This document shows, piece after piece, positions 11,179-23,512 of a DNA stretch of 64,000 bases; position 1 is the first letter of the stretch; each line of letters begins with the position of its first letter. This DNA is from Posidonia oceanica. Its lineage: Eukaryota; Streptophyta; Magnoliopsida; Alismatales; Posidoniaceae. The stretch is from assembly GCA_037176725.1 (NCBI GenBank), contig JAZBRS010000013.1, forward strand, positions 3,971,001 to 4,035,000, in the 5' to 3' direction. The translations under genes were made by a program, and so were the position numbers. Under the pieces are notes generated by a model. That model worked only from the letters and a program-made list of their open reading frames with translations. It was not told where the DNA came from and ran no database searches.

Positions 11179-11939
11179 GAGACAAAGAATCTTCCAGAAG
11201 TTGGGGAAACTGGGGACCTCATGCTGGAAAACCTTGACAGTTTGGTCCCTTGTGCATCTCAGAGTCAGAAGATACCTCGAGCTTGCTTTGGCACCTAACT
11301 GCCCCTAGACCTGAGCTTCTGCCCCTTGCCTCTAATGTGTACGGTGCGGGTTGTGGGTGGAAGGAAAGTCCATGTCCTATCCTAAGATGTCGGTTGAAGA
11401 TTTGAAGCCTAAACCCCTCCTAGTTCAAGATTGATTCCTACTGCATTTAGTATTCTCCAGTTTTCAGTTTTGACTCTTGGACAGCTTCTTTGCGGCCTTT
11501 TTTTCCATTCTCTTTCTTTTCTTGCACATGGACAGCTTCTTTGCTGCCTTCTTTTTTGACCCCTTTTTTTGTTTTCTTTCTAGGTACTCTGGCAAGTAGT
11601 CTCACCCCGTTTGAGTGCTCGATCAATGGATACTCGTTCCTTGACGAACCGAGACATTCTTTTATTTGGTACTCTCCCCTCTTTTCTGTGCTTCTAGATT
11701 TTGGCCTTAGACGCCTACCCGATTTGTACTAGGGTAACGTGTCTGACTCGAGGGTTGTGTGTGGACTTGTTGTTCATGAACTGGGAGGGCGTCTCTTATG
11801 TTTCGCCTCTATCTCAGTGTTGGATCATTTCCTTTCCTTCTCCCACGAAGTGTTTGTGGGGTAAGGCTAAGGCATGACTCCTAGGCTTCAACAGCAGTAG
11901 GCCCTTAAACATGGTTAGTCTAATGGCTCAGTGTGCATA

Positions 11940-13130
11940 TCAAGGGTAGTACCTCTTGAGGTGCAGTGAATTCCAGGGATATTCAAGCCTAGTGCCATCC
12001 TCTCTGGCCAAACAATAGGCATTGCCCGGATATGCCTCAACCACCAAGTATGGTCCTTCCCAATTCGGTCTCAGTTTCCCATGCTTATGAGGAAGGATTT
12101 CTTTAAGCACCCATTCACCAATATTGAATTTACGTTCAATTACTTTCTTCTTATATGCTCTTGTGAGTCGTTCTTGGTAGAGGCGGGCATGCTTAGCTGC
12201 TTGCAACCGCTTCTCATATAGCAGATCCAACTGTAGACTTAATAATTGCCTCTTATCCTTGGCAGTTATCTCATCGTCGAGGTGTACCCTAGATGAGGGG
12301 ACCATGATCTCAAATGGGACTACTGTCTCCATACCAAAAGTAAGCGCAAACGGGGTTTGGCCCGTAGGCGTTCTTATGGAGGTTCGATAGGCCCATAAGG
12401 TATCAATTAGCTTATCTGTCCAGTCATGTCCCTTCGCTCCTCCTACCATTTTTTAAGGATTCGGATTAACATTTTATTAGTAGTTTCAGCTTCCCCATTA
12501 CCCTAGGGGTAATATGGCAATGAATGATGCAATTCAATTTTAAACTTCTTACAGAGCTTTTTGAAGTCTTGGGATACGAAGATTGCGCCATTGTCTGCTA
12601 CTAATTTCTTTGGGATCCCAAACCTTGAGAGGATATTTTTCTGCACGAACTTGCAAAGATTTGAAGCTTTGATTTCAGTGAACGCTTCTGCTTCAGCCCA
12701 TTTAGTGAAGTATTCAGTGGCTGTGAGTATGAACCTATTCTGCTTTTCGGTGTCGAATGGTCCTACGACATCAAATGCCCACATGGAGAAAGGCCACACC
12801 GTTTGAGTCGGATTTAACTCTGATGCTGGTGCACGTATTCTATCTACATGAATCTGGCACTATCTGCACCTTCTCACCTTATTTGCACAATCTGCCTCCA
12901 TTGTGGGCCCGTAGTACCCTCTACGCATTATCATTTTTGCCATGAATTGAGAACTGATGTGTCCTCCACATATGCCTTCATGCATTTCTCCAGTAATAAC
13001 TTCAACCTCCTCGTAAGTGACGCAGCGCAGCTCTATTCCACAGAAAGACCTTTTGAAAAGGACCCCGGCTCTCATGAAATATCTTGTGGCCATTCTCCGA
13101 ACTGCCTCTTTGTCTTGTGAAGTTGCGTAG
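11940..13130 (-). pseudogene. int: Element B integrase region (broken)
   Basis: Ty3/gypsy integrase, which inserts the cDNA. It ends at YYP-stop (11940). Visible parts are the HHCC zinc segment (HEGICGGHISSQ...CANKVRRC, about 12860-13010), the catalytic core with FDVVGPFDTEK and LVADNGAIF (12503-12799), and the C-terminal domain (12000-12449, GKLRPNWEGPYLVVEAYPGN). Stops or shifts occur at about 12450-12503 and 12800-12860. In the core TAG replaces a CAG codon, and near 12470 an indel shifts the frame after the Glu segment. The intact homologue is in D (42182-43753). Confidence 0.88.
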
Positions 13131-14226
13131 TCGGGGAAGATCCCATCTTGAATGTAGTTCTGGATGTCAAAGAACCATGGGTTCCCATCATCCTCTATGT
13201 TGTAACAAACTTCAAATGTGGCTACCTTTGATTCCCCAGCTTTCTGTCTAAGCTCCACGGCCCATGGCTCAGTTGAGTCAATGGCAGGTGTCTCGTGTTG
13301 CTGCACCATTATTGTTTGCTCCCGGACATTGATGGGGAACTCGATTGAGGAAGCCAACGAAGCAAGAGCATCTACTAGCAGGTTATGACTTCGGAGGGTG
13401 TGGACATACACCACTTGCTGAAACCGCACCAATAAGAGGCGAGCAATGCCTTTGTACTCTTCTAGCCTTAGGTTGAGGGTTCTATACTTGTTCAGAATTT
13501 GTCTTTGAACCAACTGGGAGTCTCCGATGAGTTTCAACCACTTTGCCCCTAGCTCCAATGCTAGGCGTAATCCGAGGATCAAGGCCTCGTACTCTGCAAC
13601 ATTAGTGGTATTTGCGGCGAAGTTTAGCTGTACAGCTTAGGGAATGAGAACTCCTTCCGGAGTGAGAAGTGCTACTCCGATGCCTGCCCCTTGTCTGTTG
13701 AGTACTCCATCAAAGTAGAGAGTCCATTGTCGAGTGGGAGACTCGGTAGCTTGTATTTCCAATATTTCCTCATCGGGGAAGTATGTTCGGACTGGTTGAT
13801 AATCTTCTATTGGTAATTCTACCAGGTGATCTGCAATGGCTTGCCCCTTGATCGCTTTCTGAGATACATATTGCAGGTCGAATTCAGTGAGGAGGAGTTG
13901 CCACCTTGCCAATCTTCTAGTGAGGGCTGGCTTCTCGAACATGTATTTAATTGGGTCCATCTTGGCGATGTAACAGACTTTATGGGCTAGGAAGTAGTGT
14001 CTCAGCTTTTGAAATGCCCATACCAAGGCCAAGCAGTGCTTTTCTATGGCTGTATACTTCTCTTCATAATCCAGGAAGGTTCTACTCAGGTAGTAGATAG
14101 CTTTCTCTTTCTTTCCATCCTCACCATGTTGAGCTAGCACTACCCCTATTGATGATGCGGTGACTGCCACATAGAGTAGCAAATGCTTCCCTGACATAGG
14201 TGCTGACAAGACTAGGGCGTTCATGA
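13131..14226 (-). pseudogene. rnh: Element B RNase H (Ty3 type) and archaeal-type RNase H (broken)
   Basis: Two RNase H domains in series, a mark of the Tat lineage. The first has LLLYVAVTASSIGVVLAQH, then AIYYLSRTFLDYEEKYTAIE. The second is archaeal-like, with WTLYFDGVLNRQGAGIGVAL and, past a stop near 13637 in this copy, ALILGLRLALELG and LIGDSQLV. They degrade the RNA strand of the RNA-DNA hybrid. A stop near 13637 (TAG for a Gln or Arg codon) and others separate the open segments 13637-14224 and 12860-13582. Confidence 0.85.
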
Positions 14227-15080
14227 GGTATGCTTTGAGCTCATCAAAAGCTTTCTAGCATTTCTCATCCTAGGTAAATTCCCTTCCTCCTTTCAATAGC
14301 TCATAAAACGGCTTACATCGATCTGCGTGTTGTGAGATAAATCTTCTGATGAACTGCAAGTGGCCGATAAGTCCTCTGAGCTCCTTGATATTTCGGGGCA
14401 GGGGCATCTGTGCTATTGCTCTAGCCTTTTGTGGTCCACCTCGATTCCTCTTTTGCTGATGATGAAGCCCAGTAGCTTCCCGGCAGTTACCCCAAACACG
14501 CAATTCTTTGGGTTCATTTTTAGCTGATATTGCCTCGTCCTGCTCAGTACTCTTCTTAGTGCTTCAAAGTGTGCCTCCTTTGTTCTTGATTTGACCAAGA
14601 TATCGTCAACGTACACTTCCATGCAATCGTGCATCATGTCGTGGAAGATGGCCATCATTGCTCTCTGATATGTTGCGCCAGCGTTCTTGAGACCGAATGG
14701 CATGGCTACATAGCAGTATGTTCCCCATGGCGTGATGAACGATGTCTTCTCTTAGTCCTCCTCTACTAGTTTGATCTGGTTGTAACCGGAGAAACCGTCC
14801 ATGAAAGATAGCATCTCAAATCCTGCTGTATTGTCCACTAGCAAGTCAATATGTGGCAAAGGGAAGTCGTCCTTGGGACAAGCAGCGTTGAGGTTGCGAT
14901 AGTCAATGCAAACCCGAACCTTCCCGTCCTTTTTGGCCAGTGGTATATATTTGAGACCTAGCTGGGGTACACAACCACCCTGATGAACTTTGCTTTATGG
15001 AGCTTGTCAATTTCCTCTTTGACTTTGAGGGCGAGTTCCAGCCTTAATCGCCTTAACTTCTGCTTGACGGGTTTGGTTCC
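14227..15080 (-). pseudogene. rt: Element B reverse transcriptase (broken)
   Basis: The RT fingers-palm-thumb are readable: LNAACPKDDFPLPHIDLLVD, MPFGLKNAGATYQRAMMAIF, and an intact catalytic YVDD at 14602-14613. It is broken by TAG at 14958-14960 (YPS-stop, shared with D), a 1-nt loss near 14945 relative to D, a TAA near 14756 where D has CAA, and a shift near 14430. Confidence 0.88.
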
Positions 15081-15761
15081 AGAGTTTAGTAGAAGTAGGT
15101 GTTCCACTAGAGCTGATTGTAGACCAGGCATATCTTCGTACTTGAAGGCCAGCACATCCACAAATTCTTTCAAGATTTGGACCATTTCCTCCCGTTCTAT
15201 TAGGCTCAAACTTGCACTTATGAGTATTGGTTTTGGCTCTTCGGTGGTTCCCAGATTGACCTCCACGGTCTCTTCTTCAGCTGCCTTGGTTTGCTCATCA
15301 TATTTGTCCATGAGGTGCTTAAGGAGGTCTGAGTCAGCTTCTTGATCTTCTTCCTTGTCACTGCAGCTAACCAGCTCATATGCCTCCATTCCTGCACACT
15401 TCCCAAATCGGTCAAATTCTTCTACTAGGAAGACCATATTAGCAGTAGTCAGCTCCTGAGGCAATGCCTCCGTGTATTGACACACGTGCACAGTCTTGGA
15501 AGTGGTGATCGAAGTTGACCGCGAGCTACTAGAACTAACATGGTGATCCTCTCCCTTATTGAAAATAGAAAGTAAATCACTTTTATTCCTAAGAAATGAA
15601 AACAATGTAGAATTAAACAATATTTTATTTACAGCATTTAGGGCGATGCCCCTAGAGTTACCTCCATCAATAGAGTTAGGAGCCTTTCTAGGCGGGCTCG
15701 TCATGGTCGACGTTTCCATCATCTTCGAGAAGCTCATGGTTTGCCCCTGGATCGGGGTCAA
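15081..15761 (-). pseudogene. Element B spacer between protease region and RT
   Basis: An acidic and Ser-rich linker encoded within the 14958-15761 open segment, ending in the KQKLRRLRLELALKVKEEID helix that begins RT. It has no catalytic motif. D has the same segment (45199-46002) with high similarity. The function is unknown; it may be a spacer cleaved from the polyprotein. Confidence 0.65.
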
Positions 15762-16617
15762 CTTCAGGCCTTTGAGGCTGCAGACCTTCAGAGAGATTAG
15801 CTGTGAGGTGGCGAACCCTGTCTATGAGTCGTTGCGACTTGCGTAGAGTTTACCCCAGCCTTTGCTCCAAAGAGGAAGAGATGTTCGGAGCTTGAAGAAG
15901 CGGAGGCTTGGAAGCGGCTGTGCCAGAAGAAGAGGGAGAAGAAGAAAGAGGTGGCTTGTTTGGAGGTTCGGGGGCCAGTGCGCCTAACAGTGGTGGCGGC
16001 GATGTTGCAGTCTGACCTTCGTGAGGCTCTGCTGGCAACTCTACTGCAGTCTGACCTTCATGAGGCTCTGCTGCTACAGACTGGCCTTCGTGAGGCTCTA
16101 CTGTCAACTCCCTTGCAGTCTAACCTTCGTGAGGCTCTGCTGGCAATTCAAGTGTTTGGAATAAGCCAGAAATGTTTTCGTCGGTTGTGTCATCTGCACT
16201 TTGGAGAGTGTGTTTGGTTGATTGTGCCAAAATAATATTTCCCAGGGGGGATGAATTCGGATCGAAGATCCCTACGCTGGTAAAATGTCCTTGTAGATTC
16301 CACTATAATGGTCGTCCATTGGGGAACTGGTCGAAACCGAGTCCTCCCCTTCCTTCTCTGTCATAGGCCTTTACTAGCTCCTTCATTCCCTTTCCTTCTG
16401 GGCCTAAGCCCTGGCCTTCCTTGTAGTCAATTCTCCTCATGATCTCCCATCCCACATTCATGGAGGGTCTTTTGCTTTTTGAGGGTTCATTCTTCTTGTG
16501 AAATAGCCTAGGCTTGGCCCACTTGTCTCTTAGCTCGACCATAGATACTATGTTCTTGCCCTTTTCGGTGTGGGTCGGCTTTTCTCGCAAACTAAACTGG
16601 TGCGGCAGGTATATCAC
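15762..16617 (-). pseudogene. Element B G-patch-like and PHEGQT-repeat region
   Basis: The N-terminal part (16303-16617) encodes NVGWEIMRRIDYKEGQGLGP, resembling the Gly-rich G-patch found in some retroviral and Ogre proteases. A run of EPHEGQ(T/S) peptides follows (15960-16140), encoded by a DNA minisatellite with TGACCTTCGTGAGGCTCTGC. A Pro/Ser-rich tail leads to the RT spacer. The equivalent in D is 46070-46843. Confidence 0.65.
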
Positions 16618-17440
16618 ATTTGCCTCTGCTTCTTGGCCCGGTATGTCCTCTACTATCTTGATGATTTTCCCATTGTAAGGGAATTTCAGGCATTGGTGCC
16701 GAGGAGATGATACTCCTTTTAAACTGTCCAGCCATTGTCTCCCCAGGATGATCTGATATGGGACATTTATGTCTATGACGATTAGTTGGGTTAGAACCTG
16801 GGTTGGTCCTATCCCTATCTTTGTGGTCCTCTTGCCGTGTGCTTTTCTTTTGCTATCATCTTATCCGACAATCGTAATATCAATGGGGGTCAAGGAAGCC
16901 TCATTTACGCCCAAGGCTCGTTTTGTATTTAACGAGCAAATGTTCATTGATGCACCAGTATCTACGAGCACTTCAGAAATTAAGTGATTGTTTATAGAAA
17001 GTGATTGTTTATAGAAATGGTTACATTCAATGGTGCTTTTCTCCTCTCTATTGGTGCTAACTCGCTATCAGCAAATGTAATGATAGGTTCTACAAAGGCC
17101 ACTGTAGCTATAACATGGAGTTCCTCCGCTGGCATATCTGGAGCAACTTGGGCCTTCTCTAGCACTTCCTGTAGAGCTTTCCGGTGTTGAATCGAGCTGT
17201 TTATGAGGTCATAGATTGAGATCCTGGCCTGTGTCTTCTTTAATTGCTCTAAGATGTCATATTCTGCTGACCCGGGTCCTTCTTGAGGTCTGACCGGCTC
17301 TTTTGCTCTGCTGGTGGTACGATTCGGTTTGATAGCCTCCCTCCTCTGGTGATGGGCGCAGTAGCCTCATTTTCTTTGCACGGGTCGCTGGATGCTCCCC
17401 TCTTTTGCGGCCAGGCGAAGATGGACTCCCTTCATATAGG
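16618..17440 (-). pseudogene. pro: Element B second retropepsin domain, PR2 (broken)
   Basis: Aspartic protease that cleaves the polyprotein. The active-site codons for DTGAS are intact at 16948-16962, and the flap-distal motif IILGRQWL is encoded near 16725-16750. A 17-bp direct duplication (16983-16999 and 17000-17016) absent from D shifts the frame just upstream of the active site, and a TAA replaces a Tyr codon near 16860. This domain corresponds in position and sequence to the single Ogre-type protease of element H. Confidence 0.82.
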
Positions 17441-17449
17441 TCCGCCAAG

Positions 17450-18258
17450 CTATGGTGGCTTTGTGGCCCTAGTTAGCTGCTCTGTTGGCACTTGGAAGAT
17501 TAGGTATGACGGAGTAGTAGTTTTCTGGAATACTGAATTGTTGAGGGCCAGCAACTGACTTGATGGTGGCCTAGCTGCTATGAAGATTGGGGAGACCGGT
17601 GGTGACAGCGGCTTGGGGGCCCACAGTGATGATTTTCTCCATGGCAGACGTTGTAACTCCTCCTTTCCCGAAGGGTTGCAATTTGTGGCTTGGGCATCTT
17701 GAATGTGCATAGAATCCCTAGTCGATTAGCAGGAATGCTAATGACCGCTCTTTGGTATTTGAATTTTAGCATTTAATGAACTGAAGATGCTACGACCCCG
17801 ACCTTTGCTAGCCAAGACCTCCCTAAGATGTGTGGTTCCAGGACTTCTTCCATCATGATGATCACCGAAGTGATATTGGTCAAAGGACCGACTGTGATTT
17901 CCATGGGCATTGTCCCTAGTGCCAATTTCTCCATCTGATCAAACCCGATGCACATAAAGGGGGTTCTATCTTGCTCATCTTCGTTTAGCCCTAAGCTCCA
18001 AAGTGTGGAGAGAGAACTGAGGCTTCGGCTTCCTCCAGTGTAAACTAATACTCCTTGCAGCACATGGTCATTGATGTCCACTGTGATGATAAGCGGCAGT
18101 TCTTGCTTATGTGGGGGCGGAAGCTCCGAATCTTTCAAGACTATATTTTCTCGTTCAAATTGCTGATTGGCTTTTTGAACTTTGCTTTCTTCCTTCATAT
18201 CATCTTGTGGTCCCTCCACTACTGCTGTGGGGTTGAATTGGCTAAGGAGATCTTTCAT
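17450..18258 (-). pseudogene. Element B first retropepsin-like domain, PR1 (degenerate)
   Basis: Encodes ELPLIITVDINDHVLQGVLV, then an active-site motif and, 90-100 residues later, PHILGRSWLAKVGVV. That is the retropepsin pattern of an Asp loop and a hydrophobic-ILG-R-WL motif. In B the loop reads YTGGS (18028-18042) where D has DTGAS, so the catalytic Asp is lost. The open segment 17773-18258 is followed by a stop and shifted frames to 17450. This domain is in addition to PR2. Confidence 0.75.
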
Positions 18259-20349
18259 TGTTAGCCCCTCGTCTGCCTCGCTGTCCCAGTCATCATCTGA
18301 GATTATTCCCCAATGATCAGCTTGGCTGTCTCAGTTCACTTCTGGTATGGCATGGTTGTCCCAGTCTTTTGATGTTAGCGGATTAGGGAGTTGTTCGTCC
18401 TGGAATGCCATGACTTGGTGCTTAGGGAGAGGATCATTGTAGACCTGTTGAGACGTCCCTGTCTGTTTCATTTGTTTGGCTCTTTTTACTAGGATGTCCC
18501 ATTCAAATACATCTGCCTCCACCATGTCATAGACTGTGTCTCTGAAAGTCCAACAGTCATTGATGTTGCGACCATGTACTCTATGGAACGGGCGGTATTT
18601 GCACTGGTCACAATTTGGTAATTCAGGCCTGGCTGGTGGGAGTTCAATTGCTTTTGCATCCTCTAGCTCTATGAACATATCTGCCAGTGTGACCGGTAGA
18701 GGAGGGTAATGGTCTCTTCTTCCCCTTTTGCGTGGCAATAGTTGTGGAGGGGGAACATTGTGATAATCGCCCCCGTTCCCACTATTGTTGTGGGGATTTC
18801 TGGTGTTGGCCTGGTTATTTTGATTGCCCCTAGTCCATTATTGCCGGGGAGCATTCCACATAGGGCGGATTTGCTGAACGAGAGAAGGGTTATTCCATGC
18901 CTGCTGTTGCTGAAGAGGGCGGCTCCATGCTTGCTGTTGCTGAGGAAGAGAGTGGCTCCATGCTTGCTGTTGCTGAGGAAGAGGGCTCTAGGTTGGCTGT
19001 TGTGAAGGAGGGTGGCTCCAGGTTGGCTGTTGTGAGGCTAGTATAGCCCTTTGTTCAGATGGCCTGGGTGCGGAGCCCATCTTGTTGATGACTCCGGTCA
19101 CGCCCTCTACTACCTGTGTTTTCCGGTTCTTCTTGGGCTCCTCCATGAATTCATGTAGATTTTCTTTAATGGAGGCTGCCACTTCATACAAGGCCGTTAC
19201 ATTGGGACAGTAGGCATTCACGAGTCCCTTTTTCATCGGTTCAGTGGTGTTTGCAATGAGGGTCTGGACCACCTGTCTCTCTGGAATGGTCAGTCCTGAT
19301 CTAGCCGCCATTTCCTGCCATATGTTAGCAAATGTCACCCAGCTTTCGCCTTGCTTCATGACCTCCTTGCTTAGGTCGTGGAAGGTTGGCTTAGGGTCTA
19401 TCTTGTGCTGGTATTTTGTAATGAAGCTCTCTTTGATTTTATCAAAGATGCTGAGGTCTTCCTTGAAGAGAGTGAGAAACCAATCCATGGGCTCTCCTTC
19501 AAGCGAGTAGAAGAACAGGTGTACAACAAGCCCCAAGTCGTGGAAGTAGGAGGCTGACTCCATTTGGAACTGCACTAGGTGACTGAGTGGGTTAGTGGTT
19601 CCGTTGAACTTGGGAGTCTTCAGGTACTTGAAGCCCGGGGGTAATCTAAATGGAGGAAACTGGCTCATATCAAAGTTTACCGGAGCTTGTGTATGTACCC
19701 CTAATGCCCTAAGCATTTTTCTCATCTTATCCAAATTTGTTATCCTGGCTAATGGGGTCGGGACATGTGAGTTGAAGGACTGGTGGTTCTGCTACTGATG
19801 AAGATAGCTGTTGCAGAAGTGTTGGGGTGCGACCGGCTCGTATCGCAGGGGAGATGCCTGATGGTGGTGATGATCCGGCTGAGGCTGATTGCCTACCGTA
19901 GGTGGTTGGAGATGCTGTCTTGGGTGCCCATGGGGCGGATAGACTCCTTCCTTGTACTCGCCATGTGGCATGTGATTTTGTTCCTGAATCAAGGGGTTGG
20001 CCCTTGAGTTATAAGCTCCGTTGAGCACTGTACCGTGACCTAGGTGGTTCGTATTCGGCGGTGGGTTGCCATTTTGTCCCTGGTATAGATCGTCAAGGGT
20101 ATGGTCCGCAATTGGCCTTCGTTGTCCTTCACCGAGGTGGGGTGGCTGCTGGAGGTTGTTCTGACATGGCCCCACAGGGGTTGATGTCTCTTTGTTTAAG
20201 AACTGGTACATGGCTTTATACTGGATCGAGTCTGGATCCAAGGCTTCTCCGGTGATCGGATGGTAGATTGTGGACTCCTCTCCCGAGGTACTTACTGAGT
20301 CTGGCCTTTCTCTTTCTCGCTATTCAGTTTCAAAGACTTGGTTCATCAT
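18259..20349 (-). pseudogene. gag: Element B gag (broken)
   Basis: The capsid and nucleocapsid part of the polyprotein starts at the ATG-ATG at 20349 (MMNQVFETE). A TAG follows nine codons later, where A has CAG. The N-terminal region is Pro/His/Gln-rich (19792-20241). The capsid core (18988-19734) contains EGEPMDWFLTLFKEDL and HDLSKEVMKQGESWVTF. QQ-W-SHP repeats follow, then the knuckle CKYRPFHRVHGRNINDCWTF near 18550-18620, whose first Cys spacing is altered to YRPF. TAG interrupts the poly-Gln tract near 19797. The gag frame runs on into PR1. Confidence 0.87.
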
Positions 20350-21898
20350 TGCAGCAATCCTTGATAATGAGATGGAATTGGCTTCAGGGTGTAATATGCC
20401 TCAGAATGCAGCGTACAACGTTGGATGCAGTAAATTGCGCGTTCAACACACTCAGTTGTGTTTCCCCTTTTCTTTTCCTGTCTTCTCTTTTCCCTCTCTT
20501 TTCTTTTTTCTTTCTCTCCTTTTTTCTTTTTTTTTTGTTTTCTCTCTTTTTTTCTTCCTCTTTTTTTCTTTTATTTCTTCTCTCTCTTTTTTTTTCTTTT
20601 TTTCTTTTCTTTTTTATATAATGGAAGGGTTACAAGTGCTTAAAAAAAAGAAAATTACAAAATTTGCGATTTAATATAGGATCCTAAAAAGGGGAAAAAA
20701 ACTGAATATAAAACTGCTATGGTTATGTTTATGGTTTTTCAAATGTCTTCCCCTGCAATTAATCCACCACAGAAAGGCTAGAAAATAAACAACCACACAG
20801 AGAATGTGTTGGATGCAGAAACTGCAGCGTACAACGTTAAACGCAGCTATTCGGGCGTCTAACACCCTGTTTACAGAAAACTGCATAGAAACACTTTCAG
20901 ACAGCGATTAAAGTTTTAACTTTTGTTTTCGCTTTGAGATTAGTGTTTTAAACCTGCCGTAGCTCTCTGGTTATCTTAAGGCTTTGGTATGGCTTTTTTT
21001 CAAGGATTTCTATGGATTCTCACAAAATAGGAAAATATTTTTTTTGGTACTATCCCCTACCTCAACTCCTGAGGATGCTAGGGGGAGCCTGAATACACTT
21101 AGGTCCCTACCCCGTCGAGGTAGAGCCCAGTGTACTCAGGATTGATCGGGTCACTCACGTATCAACAACAATAAAATAAACAAACCACCGAAGGAGGAGG
21201 GAGGAATACAAATCAAGACTTGGGGTTCTAACTTACTTCCACATGAAGCAAGGGAAAGAAGAGTGCCCCTTGTGAAAGTAAGTGACAACACAAACACTTC
21301 TCTTAAGTCCTTTGCAACAGAGGTGCTCAGGATTCAAGTGGTTACTTTGTGTAATCCAAGAAAAGACACAATCAAATTAGTTCCCCAAATAGGGCAATGC
21401 AAGTCATTCAGAAAAATTCGATTTTTATTTGGTTTTTTTTTTGTTGTAAAGCACCCAAAGGAAATGAGGTTCTCGTCCCTACAGCAAAGCCGATCACCTC
21501 ACACCTCAGTCCTTGGGCCAGTTATGAAAAGAAAACTAAGAGAAATTTTAAAACAGAAATGTTTCTGTTCAGTAGTCGTTAGATGTGGATATTGCAGCGT
21601 CCAATGTTAGACGTGCCAGATCACGCGTACAACATACTGACAGAGTTTTTTTATAGAAAATCAGTGGCTTTTATGAACCACCTCCACTCCCAAGAATCCC
21701 AGAGAAAAGGGGAGGTGATTTTAGTTATTTGGACGTAGAAGAAAAAACGAAAAGGATCACAGTGCCTCAAAACACTATGACGAATTTCATCGCTACCTTA
21801 AAACTTATGAAAAAAAAAATAAAAAAAACTTGAAATGAAGATAACAAGGAAGAAGAAGAAGAAAGAAATTACTCACCTTACACGGGGGCACTTAAGTT
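20350..21898 (-). other. Element B 5' leader
   Basis: A polypurine tract on minus (plus T-rich 20458-20617), a conserved CCCCTACCTC/GAGGTAG block (21053-21130), and AACGTT-centred clusters at 20409-20447, 20826-20870 and 21596-21632 (AGCGTACAACGTTAAACGCA at 20826-20845). No gene was recognised. Confidence 0.65.
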
Positions 21899-21916
21899 GT
21901 CCCACTGTGATCGCCA
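21899..21916 (-). other. Primer-binding site of element B
   Basis: On minus TGGCGATCACAGTGGGAC, three bases from the LTR end. It differs at one position in the first 17 from my recollection of the complement of tRNA-Arg(UCG). Confidence 0.72.
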
Positions 21917-21919
21917 GAC

Positions 21920-23258
21920 TGTGGATATGGGGTTTTTGGAGGAGGAGATCAGGAGGAAGGAGGCTTCACCTCTCCTTTGTTGCTATTCTCTCCTTCTTGG
22001 GGTCCCCATTTTGTTGTATCCGACTTCTCCACTCCACGTGTGTTGAAGTCAGTGTGATCGCCACTCTCGGTTTGCTTTCATTGGCCCTCGAGACGCCTTG
22101 GGGAGATGTGTGATGGTAGTGGGTTCAGTTACCTTGGGACAACGCCTGCATTACCCATGGGTGCCCGTGCTTGGTGAATCCCTTCTTCTTTCTTCTTCCT
22201 CCTTGTATGACAAATGTTAACAAAACAAACATAAATGATGCAAATATGAATCAATATGGTGTAGTAACCTATTCAGAGTAAGTAAAAAAAAGGACATAAA
22301 GAAACACAACGACATACTCACCCGAGGGGTTTGATCCCCCCGGTTGCAACTAACGGAAATGTATGCCTAGTTACAACAATATATAAAATAAATATGCTTG
22401 ATTATTCTATGGAATTAAACATATGATATGAAAAGAGAAAAACTAAAAAGAGCCCCCTTTTAGGATTCAATCCACTTTCTCAAAGCTCTCTCAAGACGTG
22501 GTTTTTCTCTCTAGGGGTCTCTCCATTATTTCAATTCTCAGAAACCTCTCCTTTCTCTAAAAGAAAAAAAAATCCTTTTCTCTATTAAAATCCCTTCAAA
22601 ATCCCTCCAATTTGTGTGAGCTTCCAAAAATCGGGCCCCTGACCCTGTAGGGGTACCCCTGCTTTTATAGAAGTAGGGGAGGAACAAAAAATGACACAAA
22701 GGCCAAGTCAGCAAAATTTCCTGTTTCAGAAGTGTTATACGCTGAAAATCCAGCGTATAACATTATAAGCGAGAGTCCCAGTGTATAACGACCTCCGAGA
22801 CATAACTGCCAGGATAAAGGAATATTCCCCAATTAAGGTGTCATTAAGTGTGTTTAACTCAGTCTTGATTGCTTTGACCGGTCAATAGGCTCTAAAGAAG
22901 GCAAAAACATGAATTTTGGATTTGGCCAAATAAAGAAAGTTTTGGGTTGACTGGGTTGCCACGTTGGATGCTGGAAAACCAGCAGCCAATGTTAGCCGCT
23001 GGAAAACCAGCAGCCAACGTTGTACGTTGAGAATCTGGCGTACAACACCCTCAATCAGTTCATTTCCCAAATTTGGTCAAGACATGAAGAACAATCAAGT
23101 TGCCGACACTTGGGGCTTAGATAGGGATAACATTTTGAACTGGAGAGAAGGTGTTTGGCTCGAGTAAGACGTCCTGGATTGGGCAAAGGACTTCTTGGAA
23201 CGACCTAATGCAATAGACTATACTAACATGAAGGGAGTGCCAAAATGGGGTATCTACA
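21920..23258 (-). repeat. 5' LTR of element B
   Basis: Full-length 1339-bp LTR with ends TGTGGATATGG and TATCTACA on plus. A minus-strand TATAAAA is at 22673-22679. Upstream of it on minus (22735-23045) are paired CTGG-AAAA-CCAG hairpins and AACGTT palindromes. The sequence beyond 23258 starts AGGGG, the candidate target duplication of the A-B block. Confidence 0.93.
22673..22679 (-). promoter_or_regulatory. LTR TATA box (element B)
   Basis: CTATAAAAGC on minus in a GC-richer surround. The same sequence occurs in both D LTRs (30087-30093 and 58923-58929). It probably drives the genomic RNA. Confidence 0.6.
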
Positions 23259-23512
23259 AGGGGTTTGGACGTTTCACCCGTCCTTATTGGATGGTTGCTC
23301 CCTCATGGTTACGACATCTAGGTAGCGTCGGGTGAGGTAGAGGGTACTCCTAGAGCAGGCAAGCGTCTCCGATTTTTGTCATCGGGCTTATGGTAGTAAT
23401 GCACATAATACATTTACAACTTTCTCTGCTGATAAACAAACAAGCCTAAAATGCATGGGGAAGAAGGAATGCAAGAAGTAAGAGAGAGAGGACTCTACAA
23501 GGCAGCAGCGGG

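Larger units (their letters stand above)
3481..23258 (-). mobile_element. Element B: complete Tat-like Ty3/gypsy retrotransposon with antisense cargo
   Basis: The element spans about 19.8 kb from 3' LTR (3481-4180) to 5' LTR (21920-23258). In transcription order it has LTR, PBS, leader, gag, PR1, PR2, G-patch/PHEGQT region, RT, RNase H, archaeal-type RNase H, integrase, antisense gene 1, the remnant of antisense gene 3, tandem arrays, PPT and LTR. The coding region was evidently once a single gag-pol frame and now has many stops and frameshifts. Right of the 5' LTR the sequence is the 3' UTR of element H, so A-B inserted there. The other flank is outside the window. Confidence 0.92.
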
